A stretch of DNA of 26,798 nt from an uncultured Solobacterium sp. Its GTDB lineage: Bacteria > Bacillota_I > Bacilli_A > Erysipelotrichales > Erysipelotrichaceae. Location: assembly GCA_900546285.1 (NCBI GenBank), contig URCJ01000030.1, positions 1 to 26,798 on the forward strand, read 5' to 3'. This document shows, piece by piece, positions 15,857 to 23,820 of this stretch (positions are counted from its first letter, which is position 1; the number at the start of each line of letters is the position of its first letter). Position numbers and translations under genes: made by a program. A model generated the notes under the pieces. It made no database searches, was not told where the DNA came from, and saw nothing but the letters and a program-made list of their open reading frames with translations.

Positions 15857-15982
15857 CTTAATAATCTCCTTCAAATTTTCAACACGGATATAGCATGCAT
15901 CTATTCAAAACAGATATATTAAGCCTATCTGGTATGGCTACCAGAGATAACCCTAACCTTAATGGTTGCGAGTACAATTATA
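15857..15982 (-). promoter_or_regulatory. Promoter and long structured leader of the toxin message
   Basis: On the minus strand TATAAT (15982-15977) predicts a start near 15970. The leader contains GGGTTATCTCTGG and a hairpin with 7-bp arms TCTGGTA/TACCAGA around TGGC (about 15928-15945). GGGTTAT is complementary to ATAACCC in the shared terminator, so a long-range 5'-3' contact that masks translation, known for other type I toxin messages, is possible. The -35 is weak. Confidence 0.45.
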
Positions 15983-16033
15983 ACATTATATTGTCAGCAA
16001 TATTCGAGCTTATAATTTTTATTTCTTGCGTTT

Positions 16034-16065
16034 AAAAAGTCACCTCAATTTATATAGAAGTGACT
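16034..16065 (-). terminator. Terminator of the MATE / binding protein / kinase operon
   Basis: Read on the minus strand, AGTCACTTC (16065-16057) pairs with GAGGTGACT (16046-16038) around a 10-nt loop with one G-U pair, then TTTTT. It lies 7 bp after the kinase stop codon and separates it from the toxin promoter. Confidence 0.8.
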
Positions 16066-16072
16066 CATTTCA

Positions 16073-18502
16073 TTATTTCTTACAAAACTTATAAATTGTC
16101 TTAACCAATAGTTTCTCATCAATAGGCTTAGATAAATGAGCATTCATGCCTGCATTTAAGCTTCTTTCAACATCATCCTTAAACGCATTAGCACTCATCG
16201 CAATAATAGGTATATCAACGCCCATTGCCCTTAATTGTCTTGTAGCCTCTAGGCCTCCCATAACAGGCATCATAACATCCATTAGGATGCAATCGTAAGT
16301 ACCCTCTTTTGCCTTTTCTAAGCCCTCTTTACCGTTAGTTGCACAAGTTGGTGCTATTCCTGCCTTCTCTAGCATAAACGTCGCGATTTCCCTGTTTATT
16401 TCATTATCTTCGACAACCAAAACCTTTAACCCACTAACATCATAATTTTCTTCTTCAACCTCTTTTAAAGCACTTTTGCCTAAATCAAAAGGAAGCTCTA
16501 CCACAAAAGTTGTACCCTTATCAACCACGCTACTAAAGCCAATCGTACCACCCATCTTATCAACCAGTTCCTTAGTAATAGCCATACCCAAACCTGTACC
16601 CTCATAAGTACCCCTAGCGGTATTCCCCTCTTGGGCAAAAGGCTTAAATACATTCTCTTGGAATTCATTAGACATACCAATGCCAGTATCAGCACATTCA
16701 AACTTTAGTAATACCTTATTTCCAGGACAAAGTTCTTCACTTAAAGTAATATTAATAGAACCCTCTTTGTGATTATACTTAACTGCATTATTAATAATAT
16801 TCTGGAAAATTTGAGCCAAATGTAAAGGAGAACCTATCAAATCATTATATTCAATTCTAATATCACTAGTAATTGTAATATCTCTTTCATTTGCCCTTAC
16901 CTTAGTAATGTCAATCGCATTATTAATAATCTTATCTAACTTAAACGGATTATGGTCCAAAGTTATTTCACCAGACTCTAACTTATTCATATCCAATACA
17001 TCATTAACAAGACTTAACAAGAAACCAGAACTTTCCAAAATCTTATTAAGACATTCATTTATCTTTTCCTTATTATCTTCATTATCTTTGGCAATCTTTA
17101 CAAGACCCCTGATACCATTGATAGGGGTTCTTATATCATGAGACATTCTTCTTAAGAAAGAAGTCTTAGTGGCATTAGCCCTTTTTTCTTGATCAAGCGC
17201 ATTAACCAAACGCTTGTTATAATCCATTTCCTTTTCCTTCTCGCTTGTCTTATCAAGCCACAAATAAATAACCTTATCTATAACCCCATTATCATTTCTA
17301 AGTGGGAAACAAGTAACATCAAACCAATGGGCCACATGTTTAAAAGTCTTAGTCACATAAGGTTGATTTTTTAAAACCTTCTCACAATGTCTAAAATCTA
17401 AAAATTCATGATACTCATCATTTCTTTTACCAGCATAGAAAGAATCCAACATCTTACAAAGCATTTTATCCGCATCACTAATACCATTATAAAAACCTGC
17501 AATATTACCCTTATCATTCACAAACTCATAAGTATTTTTATTAACATCAATAAAAATAGCACAATAATAAATACTACTTATCGACTCGATAATACTCATT
17601 TGTTTACGCTCTTTTTCTAAATTCAAAACCTCTTTCTTGTGTTTAGATAATGTAGCCAAATAATACACCACAAGCAACAACAAACCAGTCACAAAAGGAG
17701 CAGCGAAACGCGCCAAATTAACCGTTTTACTTGGATAGAAAACATAATAATCATATGTAGACGTTCTATTACAAATGCCAAACCAAGAAGTACCATCCAT
17801 TCTTAGATAGATAAAACCATGGTCATTAGAAATCAAATCAAGATTCTCATAAGAATTAAACTTAAAAACCAAAGGCGAATAATCACCCACACCACTAGTT
17901 GCGATTACTTTTGAATCCTTAGCGACAGCCAAAATACCATCATAATTAAAATTAAAACCATCAATCAAATTAGACAAATTATCATCAGAATCCAAAATAT
18001 CCTTATAATAATTCACAATCGCAAGCTTATCTTCTTCAAAAAACAAAGCTACCACATCATAAGCCATTCCGTTTTTTTCATAATTAGACGCAAAGATTTT
18101 AGTAGGATAATCAAAAATCGCATCAATATTTTTATTCAAAGAGATAGTACCCTTAGGTAATTCTTTGCCATATTGAACCAACACATTATAATCTCTATCC
18201 ACAATAGAAATACCAGTAATATGTTGTACCTTTAAATAATCATCAATCCAAGATAAATCACTACTACTATGATATCTATCCACAAACTCAATCGATTTGC
18301 CAATCAAACGAGTCTCGCTCTTAGTCTTATTAACATCCAAATATTCATCATACGAAGTAACTTGTTTCTTGGCATAATCAATAGTATCATTAGCCGTCTT
18401 TGAAATATTAGACATCGCAATAGCATTACTTATAAAAAACGTGAGCAAACAAATCACAAAACCAATAAACAACGGCAAATAAACTCTTCTTCTCTTATTC
18501 AT
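16073..18502 (-). CDS. Membrane hybrid histidine kinase with C-terminal receiver domain
   Basis: A sensor kinase of 809 residues from the chosen start. Membrane helices at about 8-30 and 267-285 bracket an extracellular sensor of about 235 residues. Then come a PAS-like segment (about 300-420), a dimerisation/phosphoacceptor domain with FLRRMSHDIRTP (His455), an ATPase domain with NIINNAVKYN, ADTGIGMS and GTGLGMAI, and a receiver domain with VEDNEINR and LMDVMMP (Asp742). No DNA-binding or other output domain follows, so the signal must pass to another protein not in this window. The ATG at 18508 would touch the GGAGG ribosome site; the ATG two codons later (18502) is 6 bases from it and is preferred. 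It overlaps the binding-protein gene by 8 bp, suggesting that protein supplies its ligand signal. Confidence 0.9.
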   Translation of the reverse strand: MNKRRRVYLPLFIGFVICLLTFFISNAIAMSNISKTANDTIDYAKKQVTSYDEYLDVNKTKSETRLIGKSIEFVDRYHSSSDLSWIDDYLKVQHITGISIVDRDYNVLVQYGKELPKGTISLNKNIDAIFDYPTKIFASNYEKNGMAYDVVALFFEEDKLAIVNYYKDILDSDDNLSNLIDGFNFNYDGILAVAKDSKVIATSGVGDYSPLVFKFNSYENLDLISNDHGFIYLRMDGTSWFGICNRTSTYDYYVFYPSKTVNLARFAAPFVTGLLLLVVYYLATLSKHKKEVLNLEKERKQMSIIESISSIYYCAIFIDVNKNTYEFVNDKGNIAGFYNGISDADKMLCKMLDSFYAGKRNDEYHEFLDFRHCEKVLKNQPYVTKTFKHVAHWFDVTCFPLRNDNGVIDKVIYLWLDKTSEKEKEMDYNKRLVNALDQEKRANATKTSFLRRMSHDIRTPINGIRGLVKIAKDNEDNKEKINECLNKILESSGFLLSLVNDVLDMNKLESGEITLDHNPFKLDKIINNAIDITKVRANERDITITSDIRIEYNDLIGSPLHLAQIFQNIINNAVKYNHKEGSINITLSEELCPGNKVLLKFECADTGIGMSNEFQENVFKPFAQEGNTARGTYEGTGLGMAITKELVDKMGGTIGFSSVVDKGTTFVVELPFDLGKSALKEVEEENYDVSGLKVLVVEDNEINREIATFMLEKAGIAPTCATNGKEGLEKAKEGTYDCILMDVMMPVMGGLEATRQLRAMGVDIPIIAMSANAFKDDVERSLNAGMNAHLSKPIDEKLLVKTIYKFCKK

Positions 18503-19259
18503 TGCCATCCTCCAATGTCATATCACTTGTATAACTATCGACAATTCTTTTAATAGTTCCATCATTTCTCATTTCATGCAAAGTATTAGCCAACAAAGTT
18601 AAAAAACTTTGATCATAGTCCTTCTTAAACGCAACACCCAACATGGAAGTTAGAATACTATCATCCAAAAAACGATAGTCACCACTACCCCTAACTAAAG
18701 TTTTTATAGCCAACTCATGACCTGCAATCGCATCAACATAACTTCTTTGAATACTAGTAAATACTTCATTAATAGTTGAAAAAGTATATAAATAACGAAT
18801 ATTACTCAATTCCTCTTTATTCTCAAAAGCCCACTCAGCCTTACTAGTAGCCTGTACTCCCACGATCTTATCCTTTAAATCAGTCAAAGAATAAATATCA
18901 CTACTCTCTTTAACCATAACAACCTGATTACTGAAAAGATAAGGACCAACCCAGGCGTAAAGCTCTTCTCTATCATTCATAGAAAAACCACCCCAAAGAC
19001 AATCAATCTCACCTTTTCTTAGATACTCATCCTTCTTTTGCCACTCAATTTGTTTAAAAACAGGAGTATAACCCATTCTTTTAAAAGCTTCCTTAGCGAT
19101 ATCAACATCAATACCCTTCATCTCACCATTTTCCAAATATGAAAAAGGCTCAAATTGATCACTGCCAATGACAACCTCACCCTTACTGTTATCTTCTTTA
19201 ACAGTATTACAAGCACATAATATAAATAATGCCAAAACAACAGTAACAAACTTCCTCAT
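18495..19259 (-). CDS. Extracellular solute-binding lipoprotein, family 3 (amino acid type)
   Basis: A 254-residue protein with a lipoprotein signal: MRKFV, a hydrophobic stretch, and lipobox LCAC with Cys17 the likely lipidated residue. The mature part has the type II periplasmic binding fold of family 3: IGSDQFEPFSYLENGEMKGIDVDIAKEA in broken form at about 32-60, a WGGFSMNDRE segment near 90-100, and VGVQATSKAE near 133-142. Family members bind amino acids or similar small molecules for ABC importers. No permease or ATPase gene adjoins it; the next gene is a sensor kinase and the previous one a MATE exporter. A role as a ligand sensor for the kinase is therefore inferred. The ATG overlaps the MATE stop (TAATG), with AGGAG upstream. 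Confidence 0.87.
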   Translation of the reverse strand: MRKFVTVVLALFILCACNTVKEDNSKGEVVIGSDQFEPFSYLENGEMKGIDVDIAKEAFKRMGYTPVFKQIEWQKKDEYLRKGEIDCLWGGFSMNDREELYAWVGPYLFSNQVVMVKESSDIYSLTDLKDKIVGVQATSKAEWAFENKEELSNIRYLYTFSTINEVFTSIQRSYVDAIAGHELAIKTLVRGSGDYRFLDDSILTSMLGVAFKKDYDQSFLTLLANTLHEMRNDGTIKRIVDSYTSDMTLEDGNE

Positions 19260-20611
19260 TACTTAGCCATCTCCTTTTGTAACCAACCACTAAAGTGATA
19301 GTAACAACCTGTAAACACCGCAGCCAAAATCCAAGTTAAACTATAACCCCAACCAATCATACTAATATCCCTTGTAGTCTTTAACACAATAGCCAAATAA
19401 ATCTGTCTAATAACTACAAACGCCATAATAGATGTAAACATTGGCACAAAACTTCTACCACTCGCCCTTAGAGCACCAGAATATACTTGATGGAAACATA
19501 GGGCAAAATAGAAAGGACACATGATTCTAATAAAAGTAGCACCAGCCTCAATAACATCCTTGTCACTATTAAAGATTCCGATACAAGAATCCGCAAAAGT
19601 CATAACAATCACACCCAAGACAATAACCGTAGCCAAAGACATAATCAAAGTAGCCCTAATACCTTGTTTTACACGATCATACTTCTTAGCACCCAAGTTC
19701 TGTGACACAAACGTTGTAATTGCCAACATAAAACTATTAACAGGCAAACCCAAGAAATTATCAAACTTATTAGCACTTGAAAAACCAGCCACCGCAGCAC
19801 TACCAAAGCCATTGATATAATACATAACCATGACATTAGAAACAGAGACTACCATGCCCTGTAAACCTGCTGGAACACCCACAAAGACTATTTCTTTTAA
19901 AATACTTAAATGAATTTTTAATTTTTTAAAAATCAATTGATACTCACTCTTATTCTTGCACAAGATATACAAAACAAGAACCATCGCAAAAGCCTGACAA
20001 ATAATAGTCGCCAAAGCTGCACCAACTACTCCCAACTTAATAACTCTTACAAACAATAAGTCTAAGAACACATTAATTATTGAAGAAACAATAAGAATAA
20101 ACAAAGGCGCTTTCGCATTACCAACTGATTGTAAAATACCAGTACCTGCATTATACAAAGTAACAAATACATTACCCAAGAAATAAGTTTGTAAATATGC
20201 ATTAGCACTATCAAAACTATCACTAGGCGTATTCATCATTTCTAATAGCTTAGGTGAAATTAAATAGCCAAAAATAGATAAGAAAATTCCAAACAATAAC
20301 GAGAACATCACAAAAGTATGAACTGCCTTAGAAACATTCTCCTTATCCCTTGCCCCATAATACTTAGAAACAATAACACCAGCACCTGTTGCCAAACCCT
20401 GGAAAAACGCAATCATCAAATTAATAATAGGAGTAGATGTTCCAACGGCTGCCAAAGCATGCTTACCAACAAAGTTACCAACCACAAAAGAGTCGATAGC
20501 GTTATACATCAGTTGAAAGAAATTGCCCAACAACAACGGTATCGAAAACAACAAAATCTTCTCAAATATATTCCCTTCGGTCATTAGACCACTCTTCTTA
20601 CGTAAAATCAT
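19259..20611 (-). CDS. MATE family efflux transporter
   Basis: A 450-residue membrane protein with about 12 hydrophobic helices and the MATE pattern: MTEGNIFEKILLFSIPLLLGNFFQLMYNAIDSF (in two parts, residues 10-42) in the first helices, and a second half-repeat beginning VFVGVPAGLQGMVVSVSN (about 242-260). Family members export drugs, toxins or metabolites using sodium or proton gradients; the substrate is unknown. The ATG at 20611 is used; another at 20584 (MTEGN) is possible, but the short leader before TEGN is usual in the family. It is first in an operon with the binding protein and sensor kinase, hinting at control by a shared external compound. Confidence 0.92.
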   Translation of the reverse strand: MILRKKSGLMTEGNIFEKILLFSIPLLLGNFFQLMYNAIDSFVVGNFVGKHALAAVGTSTPIINLMIAFFQGLATGAGVIVSKYYGARDKENVSKAVHTFVMFSLLFGIFLSIFGYLISPKLLEMMNTPSDSFDSANAYLQTYFLGNVFVTLYNAGTGILQSVGNAKAPLFILIVSSIINVFLDLLFVRVIKLGVVGAALATIICQAFAMVLVLYILCKNKSEYQLIFKKLKIHLSILKEIVFVGVPAGLQGMVVSVSNVMVMYYINGFGSAAVAGFSSANKFDNFLGLPVNSFMLAITTFVSQNLGAKKYDRVKQGIRATLIMSLATVIVLGVIVMTFADSCIGIFNSDKDVIEAGATFIRIMCPFYFALCFHQVYSGALRASGRSFVPMFTSIMAFVVIRQIYLAIVLKTTRDISMIGWGYSLTWILAAVFTGCYYHFSGWLQKEMAK

Positions 20612-20617
20612 GTGATT

Positions 20618-20623
20618 ATTATA
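20618..20623 (-). promoter_or_regulatory. -10 element of the MATE operon
   Basis: On the minus strand TATAAT ends six bases before the MATE ATG. If used, RNA would begin at about the A of the start codon (leaderless). GGGG lies just upstream, 13 bases from the ATG. The -35 region is poor. An RNA starting here could use the internal ATG at 20584 instead. Confidence 0.4.
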
Positions 20624-20700
20624 TCCCCAAATACTTTAAATAAGACTACATTTGCCGTTTATTCAATTAAATATACCTTTTTTCTATGTATTTATACACA

Positions 20701-20815
20701 GGTGTAAATAATAGCCTCTAAATATCCCCTATTTGGTGTAATTATTACCATATAGAAATACCCTAATAGGTGTAAATAATGGTATAATTTTACTACCTGA
20801 ATGGTGTAATTATTA
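20701..20815 (+). repeat. Four GGTGTAAWTAWTR elements at exact 34-bp spacing before the ATPase gene
   Basis: Near-identical 13-mers start at 20701, 20735, 20769 and 20803. Copies 1 and 3 read GGTGTAAATAATR, copies 2 and 4 GGTGTAATTATTA. The intervening 21 bp is variable, though C/T-rich bases (CCCTATTT, CCCTAATA, ACCTGAAT) recur just before copies 2-4. The array spans the promoter and reaches the ribosome site of the ATPase gene, so it looks like an operator array. The short, alternating unit and lack of Cas genes argue against CRISPR. Confidence 0.85.
20780..20788 (+). promoter_or_regulatory. Extended -10 promoter of the ATPase gene inside the repeat array
   Basis: TGGTATAAT is an extended -10 (TATAAT at 20783-20788) overlapping the end of repeat copy 3. 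Transcription would start near 20795, so copy 4 lies in the leader and copies 2-3 lie over the promoter, an arrangement suited to repression. No -35 is recognised. Confidence 0.5.
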
Positions 20816-20829
20816 GAAAGGACAGTAAT

Positions 20830-22197
20830 ATGAAAAGAAAATATATAGAAGATTTAACAAACTGGAATAATAGTCCAAATAGAAAACCTTTAATTGTTTG
20901 GGGTGCAAGACAGGTTGGTAAAACATACCTAATCAAAGAACTATTTGCCAAAGAATATTATTCAAATAAATATATCTATATCGATTGTCTAAAAGATGAT
21001 GCCTTTACCAATTATTGTTTCCAACATTCTAATATAGACGACATTATCACTTACCTAGAACTATCTAACAATATGATAATAGACAAAAATATCCTTTTAA
21101 TCTTTGATGAAGTCCAAGAATGCCTACCTTTAATCACTATGTTGAAGTACTTTTGCCAAGACCATAGAGAAATACCAGTTATCGCAACTGGTTCCATGGT
21201 TCGTGTAAAAATTAAAAGAGATGCCCATAAGCCAGGCGTAGCTAAAAACGAGTTTATGTTCCCTGTAGGAAAGATTAACCAAATTACTATCAACCCTCTT
21301 TCTTTTGAAGAATATCTACTAAATAAAAACGAAATGTTATACAAAAAGATTGTAGACACATACTATAAATCTTCACCATTAGATGATGCGATTCACGAAC
21401 TAGCGATGAATGAGTTTTATAATTATCTTTTGATTGGTGGCATGCCTGAAGTAGTCAATGAATATCTAGAAACAGGAAGTTTCCAAAAAGCTAGAATTAC
21501 ACTTAAAGAACTTTATGACAACTATTTAGCCGACATGGAACTTTATCAAGCTAGTGGGGAATCTATTATTAGATCTAGAATCATCTTTAATAATATCTTT
21601 AGTCAGTTAAACAAAGAAAATAAAAACTTTAGTCCCTCTTGTGTTGATAAGAAGTTACGCACAAGAGATATTAGAACGCCACTAGATTGGTTAACACTAG
21701 CACACATAGTCAACAAATGTTCCCTATTAAAAGAAAAAGTAAGCATCCCCATGATCGAAGATGAAGCCGAAAGCTATAGACTATACCTATCTGACATTGG
21801 CATGTTCTCTTATCAATCAGGAATCAATGCTGCAACTTTCATAGACAAAAACGCTAGAAACCAACTATCTGGTATTTTCTTTGAAAACTATGTCGCTTGT
21901 GAAATGGTAGCCAATAATATACCCTTGTTTTATTGGAAAGGCAAACAAAATTCAGAATTAGAATTCATGGTACAAGTAAGTAACAACATCATTCCAATCG
22001 ACGTTAAAAAATCAAGAGGACAGCTAAACTCATTAAACAAGTTTAAAGAACACAATCATTTAGAATACGCTATAAAAATATCAGAAAATAAATTCGGCAT
22101 TAACAAAGAAAATAAGCTAATTACTGTCCCTTTCTATCAAACATTCTTGTTGTTTAAAGATCTAAAAGAAGGAAAAGACTTATTAAATAATGATTGA
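20830..22197 (+). CDS. AAA family ATPase with DUF4143 C-terminal domain
   Basis: A 455-residue protein of the widespread bacterial/archaeal AAA_14-DUF4143 group. The N-terminal ATPase has Walker A GARQVGKT (25-32), Walker B LLIFDEVQ (89-96) and a sensor-like IATGSM (119-123). The C-terminal domain has ELEF (376-379) followed by PIDVKKSRG (Asp391, Lys393), resembling the E...D.K arrangement of restriction-endonuclease-like folds. The cellular role of these proteins is not established; mobile or defence-related behaviour has been suspected for the group. AAAGGA lies 7 bases before the ATG. It is a single gene; its TGA stop overlaps the TTGACA of the next promoter. Upstream is the 34-bp repeat array, which may regulate it. 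Confidence 0.88.
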   Translation: MKRKYIEDLTNWNNSPNRKPLIVWGARQVGKTYLIKELFAKEYYSNKYIYIDCLKDDAFTNYCFQHSNIDDIITYLELSNNMIIDKNILLIFDEVQECLPLITMLKYFCQDHREIPVIATGSMVRVKIKRDAHKPGVAKNEFMFPVGKINQITINPLSFEEYLLNKNEMLYKKIVDTYYKSSPLDDAIHELAMNEFYNYLLIGGMPEVVNEYLETGSFQKARITLKELYDNYLADMELYQASGESIIRSRIIFNNIFSQLNKENKNFSPSCVDKKLRTRDIRTPLDWLTLAHIVNKCSLLKEKVSIPMIEDEAESYRLYLSDIGMFSYQSGINAATFIDKNARNQLSGIFFENYVACEMVANNIPLFYWKGKQNSELEFMVQVSNNIIPIDVKKSRGQLNSLNKFKEHNHLEYAIKISENKFGINKENKLITVPFYQTFLLFKDLKEGKDLLNND

Positions 22198-22222
22198 CAA
22201 GCTATTCACAAATATATTATCT
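22194..22222 (+). promoter_or_regulatory. Sigma-A promoter of the T-box leader
   Basis: A perfect TTGACA (22194-22199) overlaps the stop codon of the ATPase gene. The -10 is TTATCT at 17-base spacing (22217-22222) or TATTAT at 15. Transcription would begin near 22229, just before the T-box stem I. Confidence 0.65.
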
Positions 22223-22228
22223 TAAGAG

Positions 22229-22457
22229 TGTTGAAAAGCTTTGACGAAGAGCGCTTATCTAAAAGAAATTCAAAGAGAGTCTACAATTGGTGAAAGTAGA
22301 TAATGGACATTAGACAAGTAAATCACTTCCGAGCTTATGTGCTGAAAATAGTAAGCATATACGTGAGAAACGACGTTACATGTTTAAGGCTTGATAGAGT
22401 CTAGTAAGAGGCATACTTAAAACATATGCAATTTGAGTGGTACCGCGGGTAATTTAT
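22229..22457 (+). promoter_or_regulatory. T-box leader, isoleucine specifier, controlling brnQ
   Basis: A tRNA-sensing leader: uncharged tRNA binds and blocks the terminator so brnQ is read. Visible parts are AGAGAG and GGTGAAAG in stem I (about 22274-22296), and the T-box proper GAGTGGTACCGCGG (22435-22448), whose ACC-containing bulge pairs with the tRNA acceptor end. In stem I, TTATCTAA (22255-22262) pairs with TTAGACAA (22310-22317) above the specifier loop and GAAG (22246-22249) with CTTC below. The loop strand GTAAATCA then places ATC (22322-22324) plus a following A in the specifier position, meaning tRNA-Ile. This fits a branched-chain amino acid carrier downstream. Confidence 0.88.
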
Positions 22458-22493
22458 AAGCTCGTCTCATTAAATTGAGATGAGCTTTTTTTT
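22458..22493 (+). terminator. T-box regulated terminator
   Basis: AAGCTCGTCTCA (22458-22469) pairs with TGAGATGAGCTT (22476-22487) with one G-T pair and a 6-nt loop, followed by eight T residues. It lies directly after the T-box and 13 bp before brnQ, as expected for the attenuator. Confidence 0.92.
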
Positions 22494-22506
22494 ATAGGGG
22501 GACATT

Positions 22507-23811
22507 ATGAAATTAGAAAAAAGACAAATCATGCTAATAAGCTTCATGCTATTCTCACTGTTCTTTGGAGCAGGGAATCTAATCTTTCCACCATTCTTAG
22601 GACAAAGTGCAGGAAACACCACAATGATAGCTATGTGTGGCTTTATTATCACTGCCGTCATACTACCAGTACTAGGCATTATCGTTGTAGCTAAATTTGA
22701 AGGACTAGACAAACTAGGCGCCAAAGTAGGCAAAAGATTTGCAGTAATAATCACACTACTAATCTATTTATCAATTGGACCTGGCCTTGGTATTCCAAGA
22801 GCTGCCTCAGTTCCTTTTGAAATGGCCATCGCCCCATACTTACCAGAAAGCTATAACTTAAATGTAGCTATGTTAATCTATTCTCTTTTATTCTTCACAA
22901 CAGCACTATGGTTATGCTTAAACCCAAAGAAACTAGTAGACAGAATTGGTAAAGTATTAACACCAACTCTATTAACACTATTAGTCTTATTATTTATAAA
23001 CTTCTTATTTAGAGGCGAAGTTAACATCGCCAACCCAGTTGAAACATACGCATCAAGTCCCTTATTAAAAGGCTTCACCGAAGGCTACAACACCATGGAC
23101 GCTATTGCAGCCCTTAACTTTGGACTAGTTATCGCAACAACTTTAAAATCATTTGGACTAAAAGAGAAGAAAGACCGTATGCACTACACATATCTTGCCT
23201 GTTTATTCGCAGGAACAATTCTTGCTTTAGTCTATATGATGTTATCTTACATGGGCATGTGTAGCTCTGGTGTCTATTCTTTACAAGACAACGGTGCTTG
23301 GACACTTAGATGCATCGTGCAAGAAGTATTTGGTGAATTTGGAGCCTTCATATTAGCATTAATCTTCACATTAGCATGCCTAACAACCTGTGTCGGATTA
23401 ATCAACTCAATCTCACAATTCTTTGAAATACAATTCAAGAAACTATCATACAAGACTTGGACAATCCTAATAACAGTCTTCTCATTCTTAATCTGTAATT
23501 TAGGACTAAACATGATTCTAAGCATCTCAGTACCAGTACTAAATGCCATCTATCCAGAATCAATTGTTCTAATCATCTTAGGCCTTACTGATAAGCTATG
23601 GAAAAACAACAAGTATGTTTATCCACTAGTAGTCGGTGGTGTTACTGTAGTAGCTGTTATCCATGCATTAGAAGGAATCAACATTAACATTCCACTTCTT
23701 ACAAACTTAACAAAGCTATTACCACTATACAATCTAGACTTTGCCTGGTTATCAGTAGCCCTAGTACTAAAAGTACTAAGTATATTAATTAACAAATTCA
23801 AAAAGTGTTAA
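22507..23811 (+). CDS. brnQ: Branched-chain amino acid carrier BrnQ (LIVCS family)
   Basis: A cation-coupled importer for isoleucine, leucine and valine. The 434 residues form about 12 hydrophobic helices. The N-terminal segment SFMLFSLFFGAGNLIFPPFLG (in the region 12-33) and the nearby GPGLGIPRAASVPFE (about 92-106) are hallmarks of the LIVCS family; LACLTTCVGLINSISQFF (about 290-307) is also typical. GGGGGA lies 5 bases before the ATG. It stands directly behind an isoleucine T-box, so synthesis should rise when charged tRNA-Ile is scarce. The glycosyltransferase gene begins 9 bp after its stop and is probably on the same message. Confidence 0.95.
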   Translation: MKLEKRQIMLISFMLFSLFFGAGNLIFPPFLGQSAGNTTMIAMCGFIITAVILPVLGIIVVAKFEGLDKLGAKVGKRFAVIITLLIYLSIGPGLGIPRAASVPFEMAIAPYLPESYNLNVAMLIYSLLFFTTALWLCLNPKKLVDRIGKVLTPTLLTLLVLLFINFLFRGEVNIANPVETYASSPLLKGFTEGYNTMDAIAALNFGLVIATTLKSFGLKEKKDRMHYTYLACLFAGTILALVYMMLSYMGMCSSGVYSLQDNGAWTLRCIVQEVFGEFGAFILALIFTLACLTTCVGLINSISQFFEIQFKKLSYKTWTILITVFSFLICNLGLNMILSISVPVLNAIYPESIVLIILGLTDKLWKNNKYVYPLVVGGVTVVAVIHALEGININIPLLTNLTKLLPLYNLDFAWLSVALVLKVLSILINKFKKC

Positions 23812-23820
23812 TATTAGTTC

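Noticed and set aside
20701..20829. CRISPR array (short repeats with constant 34-bp period)
   Set aside because: The repeat is only 13 bp, alternates between two forms, overlaps a promoter and ribosome site, and no cas gene is near.
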